From: Methylobacillus arboreus | GTDB lineage: Bacteria > Pseudomonadota > Gammaproteobacteria > Burkholderiales > Methylophilaceae | Length of the DNA stretch: 64,000 bases | Assembly (NCBI RefSeq): GCF_020532725.1 | Contig: NZ_JAJAVC010000006.1 | Coordinates: forward strand, 372,001-436,000 | Reading direction: 5' to 3' | Part shown: in pieces, positions 16,634 through 25,479 of the stretch | How positions within the stretch are numbered: the stretch's first letter is position 1 | Layout of the letters: every line of letters begins with the position of its first letter | Notes under the pieces: generated by a model | What the model saw: the letters and a program-made list of their open reading frames with translations, nothing else | Told to the model about the DNA's origin: nothing | The model's database searches: none | Program-made: the position numbers and the translations under genes

Positions 16634-19543
16634 ATGGCAATCACCCAACCCGCAGTCACTGAACAACGTAACGGCCCCAGCGCCAAGCAAAACCACGTGA
16701 CCAATGTCACGCGCGTGCATGCGGATGCAGACGGTATCATCCGCCTGACGGAAAGCCATGGTGCACTTAAATCGGTAGACGTCGCCGACGTTGACCTGGT
16801 GCTGGGCTTTGCCGATGGCAGCTACATCATCATCCCCAACGGCGCACTGGATGCACTAGAAATCGACGCGCCCAAGGTTGAGTTCAGCGGCGACCAATAC
16901 AACACCAGCCTCACCGACCTGTTCAAGCAAGTCGGCACCGTCGATGCCGCCGATGCCGGCAACCTGCGCATCATCAGCGAAAACATCGATACCCGCCTGA
17001 CTGAACTGCAGCCGGACGAAATCGACTACGCCTCCCTGTTCATGGCATTGAGCAACAACACCGCAGCGCCTACAGCCCCTGCCGCCCCGTTGCCGCAAGC
17101 ACCGACACTGCCACAAGCTGCGCAAGTACAGCGCGGCAGCATCAATGGCCGCGGCAACAACAGCGGCGAATTCATGGATGCGATCATTCCGCCAAGAGTG
17201 GACCAGCCGTCGACTTATCGCTTGGGCAATCGGGTTGAATCAGCAGAAACCTTGCGTGATATACAGAATCTTGGTTTGCCATCCGTTGACGGGCAGTTGT
17301 ATGTCAGTTCCGAGTTTAAAACCGGAGCCAATTTCGGAAATGATCTACCATTCGGTGCACGCGGGGCAGTCGACCCAAACAACCCAGATCACAATCCAGC
17401 AGCGCCTGCTGCACAAGCCCATCGCGAAGTGATTACCGGCACTGCAGGTAACGATAATATCAACCTAAACCCTGATTTTGCCGCTACTGGGGAATGGTCC
17501 AAAAACCTCTATATCAGCACCAATGGATTCAATTCCGTTGATTCATTCGTCATTATGGCAAGCGGTAACTTGCCCGATGGCTTTGATTTGAAACTCAATC
17601 CGTCCAGCACCGGCACGATTGGCAAGGATAGCAATGGTAACTGGGTCATTTCCGCAGATGCATTGCAACTGCAGGCAGATGGCTCATACGGTGTTGACCT
17701 TGAGCTCGTATACGCACTGACAGCAGATGGCGTCCCCGTTCTCCCACTCGATTTTGTCTTGCAAGCAGTCATCCATGGACAAGTAGGGCCTTTCGCTTTT
17801 CAAGTATCCAAGGATCTCAACTTTAGCTATCGTGACGCAACAGCAGCCAATGACTTCAATGTCATTGTGGACGGCAAACCCTGGCTGATATTGCCTGCTC
17901 GTGGCATTGGGTATGACATCCATGCCGGGGAAGGTGACAACATTGTCTATGGCGGTGCCGGGAATGACCTCATCACATCAGGCAATGGCAATAACGAGCT
18001 TTATGGTGGGGCTGGCAACGATACGCTTCAAGGCGGTTCTGGTACCAACAAATTTTTTGGTGGCACTGGCAAGGATACCGTGACGTATGAAAATGCAGGC
18101 AGCGGCGTGGTTGTTAATTTGCTGGATAATCAAGTTAACAACATTACCAATATCCTGAATATTACGCAAAGCGGTAATGCGGCTGGGGACCAGTTTGACG
18201 GCATAGAAAACTTGGTAGGTTCCCAATATGCTGATCATTTGATCGGGAATGGCAATGCTAACCATATTTTTGGCGGGGACGGGAACGATACAATTGAAGG
18301 CATAGGCAATGCAATTGGTCAGGGCGGCGATACTCTAGATGGCGGCACTGGCTCTAATACCGTGAGTTATGCGCATGCAGCAGGTAACGTTACAGTCAAT
18401 TTAGCCCAAAGTTATGGCCAGGTTGCTGGATATGAGCGCGACAGTCTCAGCAATTTCGATACTGTCATCGGAGCAGTCAACCATTCCAACACGATCACTG
18501 GCAATGGCAATGCCAATCTGCTGGTTGGCGGCGATTTTAATGACACCCTGCAAGGCGGTGCTGGCGCCGATACTTTGGATGGCGGTGGAGGTGTTAATAC
18601 CGCGCTTTATACGACCCAGGTCAATGTATCCTTGACTCCCGGACTGATTACGGCAACCGGGGATGCCGCAGGGGATGTGTTTATCAATATCCGGAACCTT
18701 GAAGCAACTACTGGCAACAATCGCTTAATTGGCGACGCGCAAGACAATTACATCAAAGGCGGCTCCGGCAACGATACCTTGGCCGGCATGGGCGGCAATG
18801 ATACCCTTGATGGTGGTGGCGGATCGAATTTTGTCACTTACCAATATACGACTGGCGGTACTGGAGTGAATGTTAACTTGAGTGCTGGTTCGGCTACGAT
18901 TACTGGCTCAGGAAACTCTGTAGGTACTGATACTTTGCTTAACATTCAGCATGTTATTGGTTCAAGCTTCGCCGATACGATCAGAGGTTCCTCCGGTAGC
19001 AACTATATTGATGCAGGTAATGGCAATGACCTGATTTTCATCAATAATGGCGGCAAGGATACAGTATATGGAGGCGCAGGCAACGATACGGTTGTTGCGT
19101 CAGTCGATGCCATTACTGGCAACGTTGCCAACAATTGGAGCAACCGATTTACCCTGGTAGATGGACAAGGCGGTAACGACACCCTGGCGCTGGAAGGGTT
19201 TGTCAATGGCGCCGCCTATGAACTGGCAACGCTGGTAGGCCTGGTACGCAGTATCGAGACTATTGATATTTCCCAGCAAGCATATGGCCTGCAGGCAAGC
19301 TCGACCAATATGACAGTCAGCACCCAAAGCATCCAGGGATTGATGGCAAGCGGCAGCAGTTCTGTTATTAATATTATTGGCGATAATACAGACAAGCTAA
19401 GCTTCAGCCTCGGGTCAGGCGAAACCGTCTGGTTTGGCGGGGTACAGTTAGGGTCGGCCATTGATTTGACCAATGCTGGTACTTATGCGATTCATGACGC
19501 AAGTAACAATGTCGTGGCACAAGTGAACTGGCAAGTTGCCTAG
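16634..19543 (+). CDS. RTX repeat protein, probable type I secretion substrate
   Basis: This 969-residue protein has no Sec signal peptide. Its first 125 residues form a distinct N-terminal module containing DLVLGFADGSYIIIPNGA, similar to the prefix region of some large secreted adhesins, followed by a Pro/Ala linker. Calcium-binding nonapeptide repeats (GGxGxDxUx) occur in blocks near residues 268-278, 440-482, 538-556, 623-654, 710-731 and 787-820 (for example GGAGNDTLQGGSGTN). The C-terminal 130 residues lack repeats, are beta-rich and end VNWQVA, fitting an uncleaved C-terminal secretion signal. An AAGGAG site lies ten bases before the ATG. It may be an S-layer-like, adhesive or structural surface protein; no catalytic domain is visible. 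Confidence 0.88.
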   Translation: MAITQPAVTEQRNGPSAKQNHVTNVTRVHADADGIIRLTESHGALKSVDVADVDLVLGFADGSYIIIPNGALDALEIDAPKVEFSGDQYNTSLTDLFKQVGTVDAADAGNLRIISENIDTRLTELQPDEIDYASLFMALSNNTAAPTAPAAPLPQAPTLPQAAQVQRGSINGRGNNSGEFMDAIIPPRVDQPSTYRLGNRVESAETLRDIQNLGLPSVDGQLYVSSEFKTGANFGNDLPFGARGAVDPNNPDHNPAAPAAQAHREVITGTAGNDNINLNPDFAATGEWSKNLYISTNGFNSVDSFVIMASGNLPDGFDLKLNPSSTGTIGKDSNGNWVISADALQLQADGSYGVDLELVYALTADGVPVLPLDFVLQAVIHGQVGPFAFQVSKDLNFSYRDATAANDFNVIVDGKPWLILPARGIGYDIHAGEGDNIVYGGAGNDLITSGNGNNELYGGAGNDTLQGGSGTNKFFGGTGKDTVTYENAGSGVVVNLLDNQVNNITNILNITQSGNAAGDQFDGIENLVGSQYADHLIGNGNANHIFGGDGNDTIEGIGNAIGQGGDTLDGGTGSNTVSYAHAAGNVTVNLAQSYGQVAGYERDSLSNFDTVIGAVNHSNTITGNGNANLLVGGDFNDTLQGGAGADTLDGGGGVNTALYTTQVNVSLTPGLITATGDAAGDVFINIRNLEATTGNNRLIGDAQDNYIKGGSGNDTLAGMGGNDTLDGGGGSNFVTYQYTTGGTGVNVNLSAGSATITGSGNSVGTDTLLNIQHVIGSSFADTIRGSSGSNYIDAGNGNDLIFINNGGKDTVYGGAGNDTVVASVDAITGNVANNWSNRFTLVDGQGGNDTLALEGFVNGAAYELATLVGLVRSIETIDISQQAYGLQASSTNMTVSTQSIQGLMASGSSSVINIIGDNTDKLSFSLGSGETVWFGGVQLGSAIDLTNAGTYAIHDASNNVVAQVNWQVA

Positions 19544-19544
19544 T

Positions 19545-21266
19545 GTGAGCAAAGAACCAGCCCAGGTATTTTCCCCACTTTCCAGCCTGTGGGGAGTGCT
19601 CCGCACCCAATGGCTTGAAGTCGGCCTTTCCAGTCTGCTGATCAACAGCGGTCAGATTCTTCTGCCGCTATTCTCCATGCTGGTGTACGACAAGATTGTC
19701 AGCAATGGCGTATTTGAGACGCTGTGGGCGCTGGTGATCGGCATGCTGATCTTCATTGCGCTGGATGTGGGCATGCGTGTTACCCGTAACTGGACGGTGG
19801 AGCGCGTAGCGGCTGATATGGCACGCAAGACCGATGAAGGCCTTTGGCACAAGCTGCTGGCAGATCGTGATATGCCGGCAGGCGGCGTAGCGACCTTCCT
19901 TGCGCATTATCGTGACCTCACCAATGCGCTCAATTTCGTCTCTTCCACTTACCTGCTCGCGATTGCCGACCTGCCGTTTTACCTGCTGTACCTATTGGTC
20001 ATTGGCTTCATCGCTTGGCCGATCATGATTCTGGTTGCGGTGCTGACATTGATCTATGCCGGCATCGGCTATTTCCTGCAGCGCCAGACATTGCGCCTCA
20101 ACCGCGATGCTGAGCAGACTTCAACACACCGCATGGCGTACATCGGTGAAATATTGCAGGGCATGGAGATAGTACGCACGATTCCCGGTGTCACCGGCCT
20201 GCTGCAAGGCTGGCGCACGCAATCTGAAAAAGTCAGCGAACTCGAGGCCGCGCGCAGGCTTTCAGCCAGCCACAGCAACACCCTTTCTGCCGGCATGATG
20301 ACCTTCACCACCGTGGCAGTGCTGACCCTGGGCGCTTACCTGATCGAGGACCGCATGCTCTCCGTGGGTGGCCTGATCGCCTGCTCACTGCTCGCAGCGC
20401 GCGCCATGATGCTGGTGACATCGCTATACCTGGTGCTGGGCAAGTGGGAAGACTTCGCCCGCTCCGCCAAGCGCATGGATGCCTTGCTTGAGTCTGGCAA
20501 GGCCGCACACGGCGTAAGCCACGAGATTGAGCAATCTGCCCCTCATGCTTCATTCAAGGTCAGCAAGCCAGAAGCCAAGGGCGACATCGCCCTGCTGCGC
20601 CTGAGCAAGCGTTACCCTGACCGCCCTGCCGCGCTTGATAATGTCAGCCTCAATATCGCTGCAGGTGAAAAAATCGGCCTCCTGGGACGCCCAGGCGCAG
20701 GCAAGAGCACCCTGCTCAAGCTGATTGCAGGGCTGAGCATTGCCGACGAAGGCGAGGTTTTGATTGATGGATATGAGCTGCATGCCATCTCGCCCGCAGA
20801 CCGCGCCCGCTGGCTGGCTTATAAACCACAGGAACCCGTGCTGTTTGCGGGCACATTGGAAGCCAATCTATTGTTGGCTGGCAGCAAACCGCAAAGCGAA
20901 CGCATGGAACGCGCCTTGTGGGCCTCCGGCCTGGAAGAAGAACTCAAGCAAGGCCGCCTGACCCTGACCATGGCAATTGCCGACCGCGGCAGCAACCTCT
21001 CGGGCGGTCAACGGCAGAAAGTGGCCCTGGCTCGCGCCTTTGCCCAGTCCAGCAACATTCTGCTGCTGGACGAACCCAGCCTGGGCCTGGACCCGGAAGG
21101 CGAGCAACTCCTCGCCCAGCGCCTGCCGCAAGTCATAGGCCAGGGCAACCTCATCATGATCAGCCATAGCGCCGCCATGATGACTGCCGTACAACGCATT
21201 ATTGCGCTTGATAATGGCAAGGTCGCCGCGGATGGACCAAAAGAAAAACTGCTGCGCCCTGCGTAA
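19545..21266 (+). CDS. Type I secretion ABC transporter (permease-ATPase)
   Basis: This is the energy-coupled inner-membrane exporter for the RTX protein, with fused permease and ATPase. The product from the GTG at 19545 is 573 residues. Six hydrophobic segments lie in about residues 10-300. The ATPase follows, with Walker A GRPGAGKST (about 381), signature LSGGQ (about 485), Walker B ILLLDEPSLGLD (about 505) and the SHS switch. There is no N-terminal C39 peptidase or C39-like domain, as in PrtD/AprD-type exporters of RTX proteases and lipases. A TTG at 19536 is an alternative start. The GTG lies one base after the RTX stop, suggesting coupled translation. Confidence 0.92.
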   Translation: MSKEPAQVFSPLSSLWGVLRTQWLEVGLSSLLINSGQILLPLFSMLVYDKIVSNGVFETLWALVIGMLIFIALDVGMRVTRNWTVERVAADMARKTDEGLWHKLLADRDMPAGGVATFLAHYRDLTNALNFVSSTYLLAIADLPFYLLYLLVIGFIAWPIMILVAVLTLIYAGIGYFLQRQTLRLNRDAEQTSTHRMAYIGEILQGMEIVRTIPGVTGLLQGWRTQSEKVSELEAARRLSASHSNTLSAGMMTFTTVAVLTLGAYLIEDRMLSVGGLIACSLLAARAMMLVTSLYLVLGKWEDFARSAKRMDALLESGKAAHGVSHEIEQSAPHASFKVSKPEAKGDIALLRLSKRYPDRPAALDNVSLNIAAGEKIGLLGRPGAGKSTLLKLIAGLSIADEGEVLIDGYELHAISPADRARWLAYKPQEPVLFAGTLEANLLLAGSKPQSERMERALWASGLEEELKQGRLTLTMAIADRGSNLSGGQRQKVALARAFAQSSNILLLDEPSLGLDPEGEQLLAQRLPQVIGQGNLIMISHSAAMMTAVQRIIALDNGKVAADGPKEKLLRPA

Positions 21267-21294
21267 CAAAGAATCATAGCCCGCGCTTACATTC

Positions 21295-21417
21295 CATTAA
21301 TAAGTCACAAGCACTTAATATGCCCTATTAATAGAACAATTTACTTGCACTACCAGCAGTTCATATCCATAATGCTTCATTAATAGATCGCAAATTGGTT
21401 TCAAGACTCATTAATGG
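21295..21417. promoter_or_regulatory. Four phased ATTAAT operator cores upstream of hipBA
   Basis: Near-identical cores CATTAATA, CTATTAATAG, CATTAATAG and CATTAATGG lie with ATTAAT at 21296, 21327, 21379 and 21410. The spacings are 31, 52 and 31 bp, close to 3, 5 and 3 helical turns, so all four face the same side of the DNA. They are probably HipB autoregulatory sites. Confidence 0.6.
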
Positions 21418-21432
21418 AGCATAGTTGCCACT

Positions 21433-21771
21433 ATGGCAAAACTACTCACTCGAACATATTCCCGCTACAGTCACGATGCAGCGCGACTGCTCGGACTAAT
21501 GATCCGCAACTCGCGGATTGAGCGTGGGCTGACAATAGAAGAATTGGCAGAACGTGCAGGCGTATCACGCGGCCTGGTTTACCGAGCTGAGGAAGGTGAT
21601 ATGGGTTGCGGGATTGGCAGCGTTTTTGAGCTTGCTACCATTGTTGGCGTTCCCCTTTTCACCATAGATCAATCTGCAATAGGGCTTCACATCGCAAACG
21701 CAGAAAAAACACTTTCTCTTCTACCTTGTGCTGTTCGCCCTTCCCAAAAGGCAGTGAAGGATGATTTCTAG
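21433..21771 (+). CDS. HipB-like XRE-family antitoxin
   Basis: This is a 112-residue DNA-binding protein with an XRE-type helix-turn-helix at about residues 18-75 (SRIERGLTIEELAERAGVSRGLVYRAEEG). It overlaps the HipA-like gene by 11 bp, the usual antitoxin-toxin order. It should bind and inhibit the HipA kinase and repress its own promoter through the phased repeats just upstream. The C-terminal 35 residues are divergent and may contact the toxin. The module sits between the secretion operon and a housekeeping minus-strand cluster, and its A+T-rich upstream region contrasts with neighbouring sequence, which fits acquired DNA. Confidence 0.85.
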   Translation: MAKLLTRTYSRYSHDAARLLGLMIRNSRIERGLTIEELAERAGVSRGLVYRAEEGDMGCGIGSVFELATIVGVPLFTIDQSAIGLHIANAEKTLSLLPCAVRPSQKAVKDDF

Positions 21772-23059
21772 AAAAGCAGCCAACGAAGCCTACGTATGGA
21801 TCTGGCTGCCCGGCGCCACGCAACCGGTTGTAGCCGGCCTGATAAGCCGGGATGGAGATCGATTCCTTTTCAACTATGGCCGCAGCTATCTGGATAGGAG
21901 TGATGCTATTCCGATCTATGAGCCCGAGCTGCCACTGATGCGTGGAATCATCCCACCCAAGGCAGGACTGACGCTGGCGAGTGCATTGCGCGACGCAGCA
22001 CCTGACGCATGGGGCCGGCGGGTGATCTTGAATCGGCTGACAGCGACAGGTATCAAAGACGCAGATATCGCAGCTCTGGATGAACTGACATACCTGCTTG
22101 AGTCCGGTTCAGACAGAATTGGCGGTCTCGATTTCCAAGAATCTCCAACAGAGTATATATCGCGTATCGGCAAAACCGCGTCACTTGAAGAACTGATGAA
22201 CGCAGCAGCAATGGTAGAAAGCGGCGTGCCGCTGACACCTGATCTCGATCAGGCGCTTTTTCATGGGAGCTCATTAGGCGGGGCGCGACCAAAAGCGATG
22301 ATTGAGGATGGAGGCCGAAAATTCATCGCGAAGTTTTCGTCCTCAACGGATACCTATAATATAGTGAAAGCTGAATGCGTCGCCATGCGGCTTGCAGCAG
22401 AGGTTGGCTTGCACGTGGCTCCGGTACACTTCCGCCATGCGGCAGGCAAGGACGTTATCCTGATTGAGCGGTTCGACCGTTTGAAAGCTGGCAATGGCTG
22501 GCAGCGACGGCTGATGGTCTCGGCACTGACCCTGTTTGGCCTTGATGAAATGATGGCGCGATATGCCAGCTATGAAGATTTCTCGGACATCGTCCGGCAA
22601 CGCTTCGACGAACCCGAGGCAACACTGCGCGAACTGTTTTCCCGCCTGGTCTTCAATATCATCTGCGGCAATACCGATGATCACGCCCGGAACCATGCTG
22701 CATTCTGGAATGGAAAAACTCTGAAACTGACACCTGCCTACGACATTTGTCCGCAATACCGGACAGGCAACGAGGCCACACAAGCGATGCTGATCATCGG
22801 CGAAAACCGGATGAGCAATCTGGCCACTTGCCTGGAAGCAGCTCCAAAGTTCTTGCTGGACAAAACCGAAGCCACTGAGATCATCACCCAACAGCTCGAA
22901 ATAGTATGCATGCGTTGGACAGGCATTTGTGACGAGGTAGCATTGAGCGAAGTAGATCGCCTGCTGTTCTGGGGAAGGATGTTTCTCAACCCATTTATTT
23001 TTGAAGGGTCACCAGAAGCCATATCGCGACTGGCACAAACCAAACAGGAAATAAACTAA
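21761..23059 (+). CDS. HipA-family serine/threonine kinase toxin
   Basis: The 432-residue product is a HipA-type kinase toxin. Related HipA proteins phosphorylate glutamyl-tRNA synthetase or other aminoacyl-tRNA synthetases; the target here is unknown. Visible elements are the glycine-rich loop HGSSLGGARPK with the conserved Lys nearby, the catalytic loop NTDDHARN at residues 304-311 (Asp306 and Asn311 matching D309 and N314 of E. coli HipA), and TPAYDI with the metal-binding Asp at about 328. The N-terminal HipA_N part (about 8-110) is complete, and nothing suggests inactivation. It overlaps the antitoxin gene and ends 43 bp from the convergent Pmp3-like gene. Confidence 0.88.
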   Translation: MISRKAANEAYVWIWLPGATQPVVAGLISRDGDRFLFNYGRSYLDRSDAIPIYEPELPLMRGIIPPKAGLTLASALRDAAPDAWGRRVILNRLTATGIKDADIAALDELTYLLESGSDRIGGLDFQESPTEYISRIGKTASLEELMNAAAMVESGVPLTPDLDQALFHGSSLGGARPKAMIEDGGRKFIAKFSSSTDTYNIVKAECVAMRLAAEVGLHVAPVHFRHAAGKDVILIERFDRLKAGNGWQRRLMVSALTLFGLDEMMARYASYEDFSDIVRQRFDEPEATLRELFSRLVFNIICGNTDDHARNHAAFWNGKTLKLTPAYDICPQYRTGNEATQAMLIIGENRMSNLATCLEAAPKFLLDKTEATEIITQQLEIVCMRWTGICDEVALSEVDRLLFWGRMFLNPFIFEGSPEAISRLAQTKQEIN

Positions 23060-23102
23060 AAAAGCCAGAGCATCTGCCAGCCTTCTCACGCTTTCCTTTG
23101 CT

Positions 23103-23291
23103 TTACTTCTGCAAAGCCTTACTGATTTTCTGGTCAGTCTTGTATTCGCTCAAGGCATATACAGACCAGATAGCCGCAGGCAGCCAGCCAATGATAGTGA
23201 GTTGCAGGATCAGGCAGATGATGCCGGCAATCGGACGGCCGATTGTGAAGAACTGCAGCCATGGCAGGAAAATGGCAAGAATCAGGCGCAT
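23103..23291 (-). CDS. Pmp3/YqaE-family small membrane protein
   Basis: This 62-residue hydrophobic protein belongs to the Pmp3 (UPF0057) family of small membrane proteins, linked to membrane potential and stress in other organisms. The start ATG at 23289-23291 has a strong AGGAG ribosome-binding site eight bases away and gives MRLILAIFLPWLQFF. A longer frame would add 28 polar residues before it. Two membrane helices are visible, with the family motif GRPIAGIICLILQLTIIGWL between and within them. It lies 46 bp downstream of lysA on the same strand. Confidence 0.85.
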   Translation of the reverse strand: MRLILAIFLPWLQFFTIGRPIAGIICLILQLTIIGWLPAAIWSVYALSEYKTDQKISKALQK

Positions 23292-23337
23292 TTCAATCTC
23301 CTCTTTCTCTTTTAAATCTTGTGGGATGCCGTTTAGT

Positions 23338-24600
23338 TTAGCCCAGAATTTTTTCCAGGGCGAACAGTTGTTCAATGGTCTCGCGCTGGCGGATCAGGTG
23401 TACATTGTCCCCATCCACCATGATTTCAGCGGCACGCGGACGGGTATTGTAGTTGGAGCTCATGCTCATGCCGTAGGCACCAGCGGATAAGACAGCCAGC
23501 AGATCCCCTTGCTGGAGCGCAAGTTTCCGGTCATGACCAAGGAAATCACCGCTTTCACATACCGGGCCGACAATTTCATAAATCTGGGCAACATCCGGAT
23601 CCAACACAGGCGTCACTGCGGCAATTTCATGATAGGCGTCGTAGAGTGCCGGACGCATGAGGTCGTTCATGGCGGCATCGACAATGGCAAAGTTCTTGGC
23701 TTCGGTGTGCTTGAGATATTCCACCTTGGTAATCAATGCGCCAGCATTGCCCACCAAGGCACGCCCTGGCTCAAATACCAGCTTGACAGCACGATTGCCA
23801 AGTCTTTTCAACATGGCTGCCGCATAGGCGGCAAAATCCGGCGGGGTTTCATCCGCATAGCAAATGCCGATGCCACCACCCACATCGATATGCTCAATAT
23901 GGATCCCTTCAGCGTCCAGTTGATCAACCAATGCCAATACGCGATCAAAAGCATCCAGAAACGGCGATAGCTCTGTCAGCTGCGAGCCGATATGGCAATC
24001 CACGCCATGCACAGCGATATTGGGCAAGCTAGCCGCGCGTTTGTACAGGCTGAAGGCATCTTCATAGGCCACGCCAAACTTGTTGTTCTTGAGCCCTGTG
24101 GAAATATAGGGATGCGTCTTGGCATCTACATTCGGATTGACGCGCAGCGAAACCGGCGCAGTTTTGCCCAGGCGTGCAGCGACGTCGTTGAGCCGATCCA
24201 GCTCGCTTGCAGACTCGACATTGAAACAGAAAATACCCGCATTCAGCGCAGCCTCCATTTCGGCCTCGGTCTTGCCCACGCCTGAAAACACCACCTTGGC
24301 AGGATCGCCACCTGCAGCCAGCACGCGTGCCAGCTCACCACCAGAGACAATATCAAAACCGGCGCCCAGGCGGGCAAACAGGTTGAGCACCGCCAGGCTG
24401 GGATTGGATTTCACCGCGAAGCAGACCAGGTGGTCAGTACCTGCAAAACCTGCCGCAAAGCGGGTATAGGCAGACTCAAGCGCCGCACGCGAATAGACAT
24501 ACGCAGGGGTACCGAACGCTTCGGCAATACGGGTCAAGGGGACATTTTCGGCATGCAACGTGCCGTTTTTCAACTGAAATGGATTCACGGACAAACTCAT
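23338..24600 (-). CDS. lysA: Diaminopimelate decarboxylase
   Basis: LysA decarboxylates meso-diaminopimelate to L-lysine with PLP, the last step of lysine synthesis. The 420-residue product shows the PLP lysine K64 (CFAVKSNPSL), HIGSQ, GGGIGICY, the phosphate-binding EPGRALVGNAG, and the active-site Cys in VCESGDFLG. The start at 24598-24600 (MSLSVNPFQLKNG) fits the family, whereas the longer frame reads through the upstream lipoprotein gene. The ATG overlaps the stop of lptM (ATGA-type junction), the common LptM-LysA arrangement of proteobacteria. Confidence 0.96.
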   Translation of the reverse strand: MSLSVNPFQLKNGTLHAENVPLTRIAEAFGTPAYVYSRAALESAYTRFAAGFAGTDHLVCFAVKSNPSLAVLNLFARLGAGFDIVSGGELARVLAAGGDPAKVVFSGVGKTEAEMEAALNAGIFCFNVESASELDRLNDVAARLGKTAPVSLRVNPNVDAKTHPYISTGLKNNKFGVAYEDAFSLYKRAASLPNIAVHGVDCHIGSQLTELSPFLDAFDRVLALVDQLDAEGIHIEHIDVGGGIGICYADETPPDFAAYAAAMLKRLGNRAVKLVFEPGRALVGNAGALITKVEYLKHTEAKNFAIVDAAMNDLMRPALYDAYHEIAAVTPVLDPDVAQIYEIVGPVCESGDFLGHDRKLALQQGDLLAVLSAGAYGMSMSSNYNTRPRAAEIMVDGDNVHLIRQRETIEQLFALEKILG

Positions 24601-24725
24601 TGAGAAGGTTGGTTTTGCTGCAGGGGTTCCTGCGGGTATTGCTGTTCCGGAATGTAAAGATCGCCCTTGGTGCCGCATGCGGCAAGGGTCAGGCTTGCAA
24701 TCAGGATCAGGAAGCAGAAGCGCAT
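24597..24725 (-). CDS. lptM: LptM-type small lipoprotein
   Basis: This 42-residue gene is easily missed. It starts at the ATG 24723-24725 and reads MRFCFLILIASLTLAACGTKG, with a lipobox LAAC and the conserved CGxKGDLY motif of the LptM (YifL) family. LptM assists assembly of the LptD lipopolysaccharide translocon in E. coli. After the lipidated Cys17 the mature part is short and rich in Gln and Pro. It overlaps lysA by 4 bp, the usual neighbour of this family, which strengthens the call. Confidence 0.88.
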   Translation of the reverse strand: MRFCFLILIASLTLAACGTKGDLYIPEQQYPQEPLQQNQPSQ

Positions 24726-24789
24726 ATTGTTTGAATTCAAAGAGATTATTTTAACACAAAGCGATAGTCACTTTGGCAGTGCTACTGCA

Positions 24790-25479
24790 TCAAGGCACAG
24801 CCGCATGGCGCATGCGCGATTCGATGATAGCCGCCTTGCGCACCAGTCCGCGCGCCTCACGATGCTTGTCGTAATAACGCGGGTTGGGAATCATGGCTGC
24901 CAATTTGGCCGCCTGGGCGCTGCTCAGGTTGGCGGCACTGGTTTTGTAGTAATGCCGCGCGGCAGCCTCGGCACCAAACACGCCGCTCCCCCACTCAATC
25001 ACATTGAGGTAAATCTCCAAGATTCTGCGCTTGCTCATCATGCGCTCCAGCATCCAGGTAATCGCCGCTTCCTGCAACTTGCGCCAGGGCGTGCGCTTGG
25101 TGGAAAGAAACAGGTTCTTGGCAAGCTGCTGGCTGATGGTGGACCCGCCCGCGACGATCTTGCCTTTTTGCCAGTTCTTTTCATACGCCTTCTGGATGCC
25201 ATCCCAGTCGAAACCTTCATGGCCGACAAACTTGGCATCCTCGGATGCAATCACGGCACGTTTGAGATTGCGGGAAATCCTGCTGTATTCCACCCACTCA
25301 TGCTTGAGCGCGGCCTTGGGATTTTCCTCACGCAAGGTGATCAGGCTGGTACGCATGAACGCGCTGCTGGCAGGATTATGCTCAACCCACCAGAGGATAT
25401 GCATGAATATCCAGAGCTGGTAAAACACCACCAGCACCAGAGCCAGCAATAACCCGCGCCATATCAAGCGTTTGATCAC
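24790..25479 (-). CDS. mtgA: Monofunctional biosynthetic peptidoglycan transglycosylase
   Basis: MtgA polymerises lipid II into glycan strands at the inner membrane. The 229-residue product has one N-terminal membrane helix (about 7-29) and a family 51 glycosyltransferase domain. The catalytic Glu is in IASEDAKFVGHEGFDWDGI, and GGSTISQQLAKNLFLS and RRILEIYLNVIEWG are the other conserved blocks. No transpeptidase domain follows, in contrast to ponA at 45.3 kb. The start is GTG at 25477-25479, overlapping the aroE stop by 4 bp. Confidence 0.95.
   Translation of the reverse strand: MIKRLIWRGLLLALVLVVFYQLWIFMHILWWVEHNPASSAFMRTSLITLREENPKAALKHEWVEYSRISRNLKRAVIASEDAKFVGHEGFDWDGIQKAYEKNWQKGKIVAGGSTISQQLAKNLFLSTKRTPWRKLQEAAITWMLERMMSKRRILEIYLNVIEWGSGVFGAEAAARHYYKTSAANLSSAQAAKLAAMIPNPRYYDKHREARGLVRKAAIIESRMRHAAVP

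Noticed and set aside
17900-19100. Repeated DNA in the RTX gene as a possible tandem or CRISPR-like array
   Set aside because: The repetition follows the protein-level calcium-binding nonapeptides and is not exact at DNA level; there are no spacer-like units.
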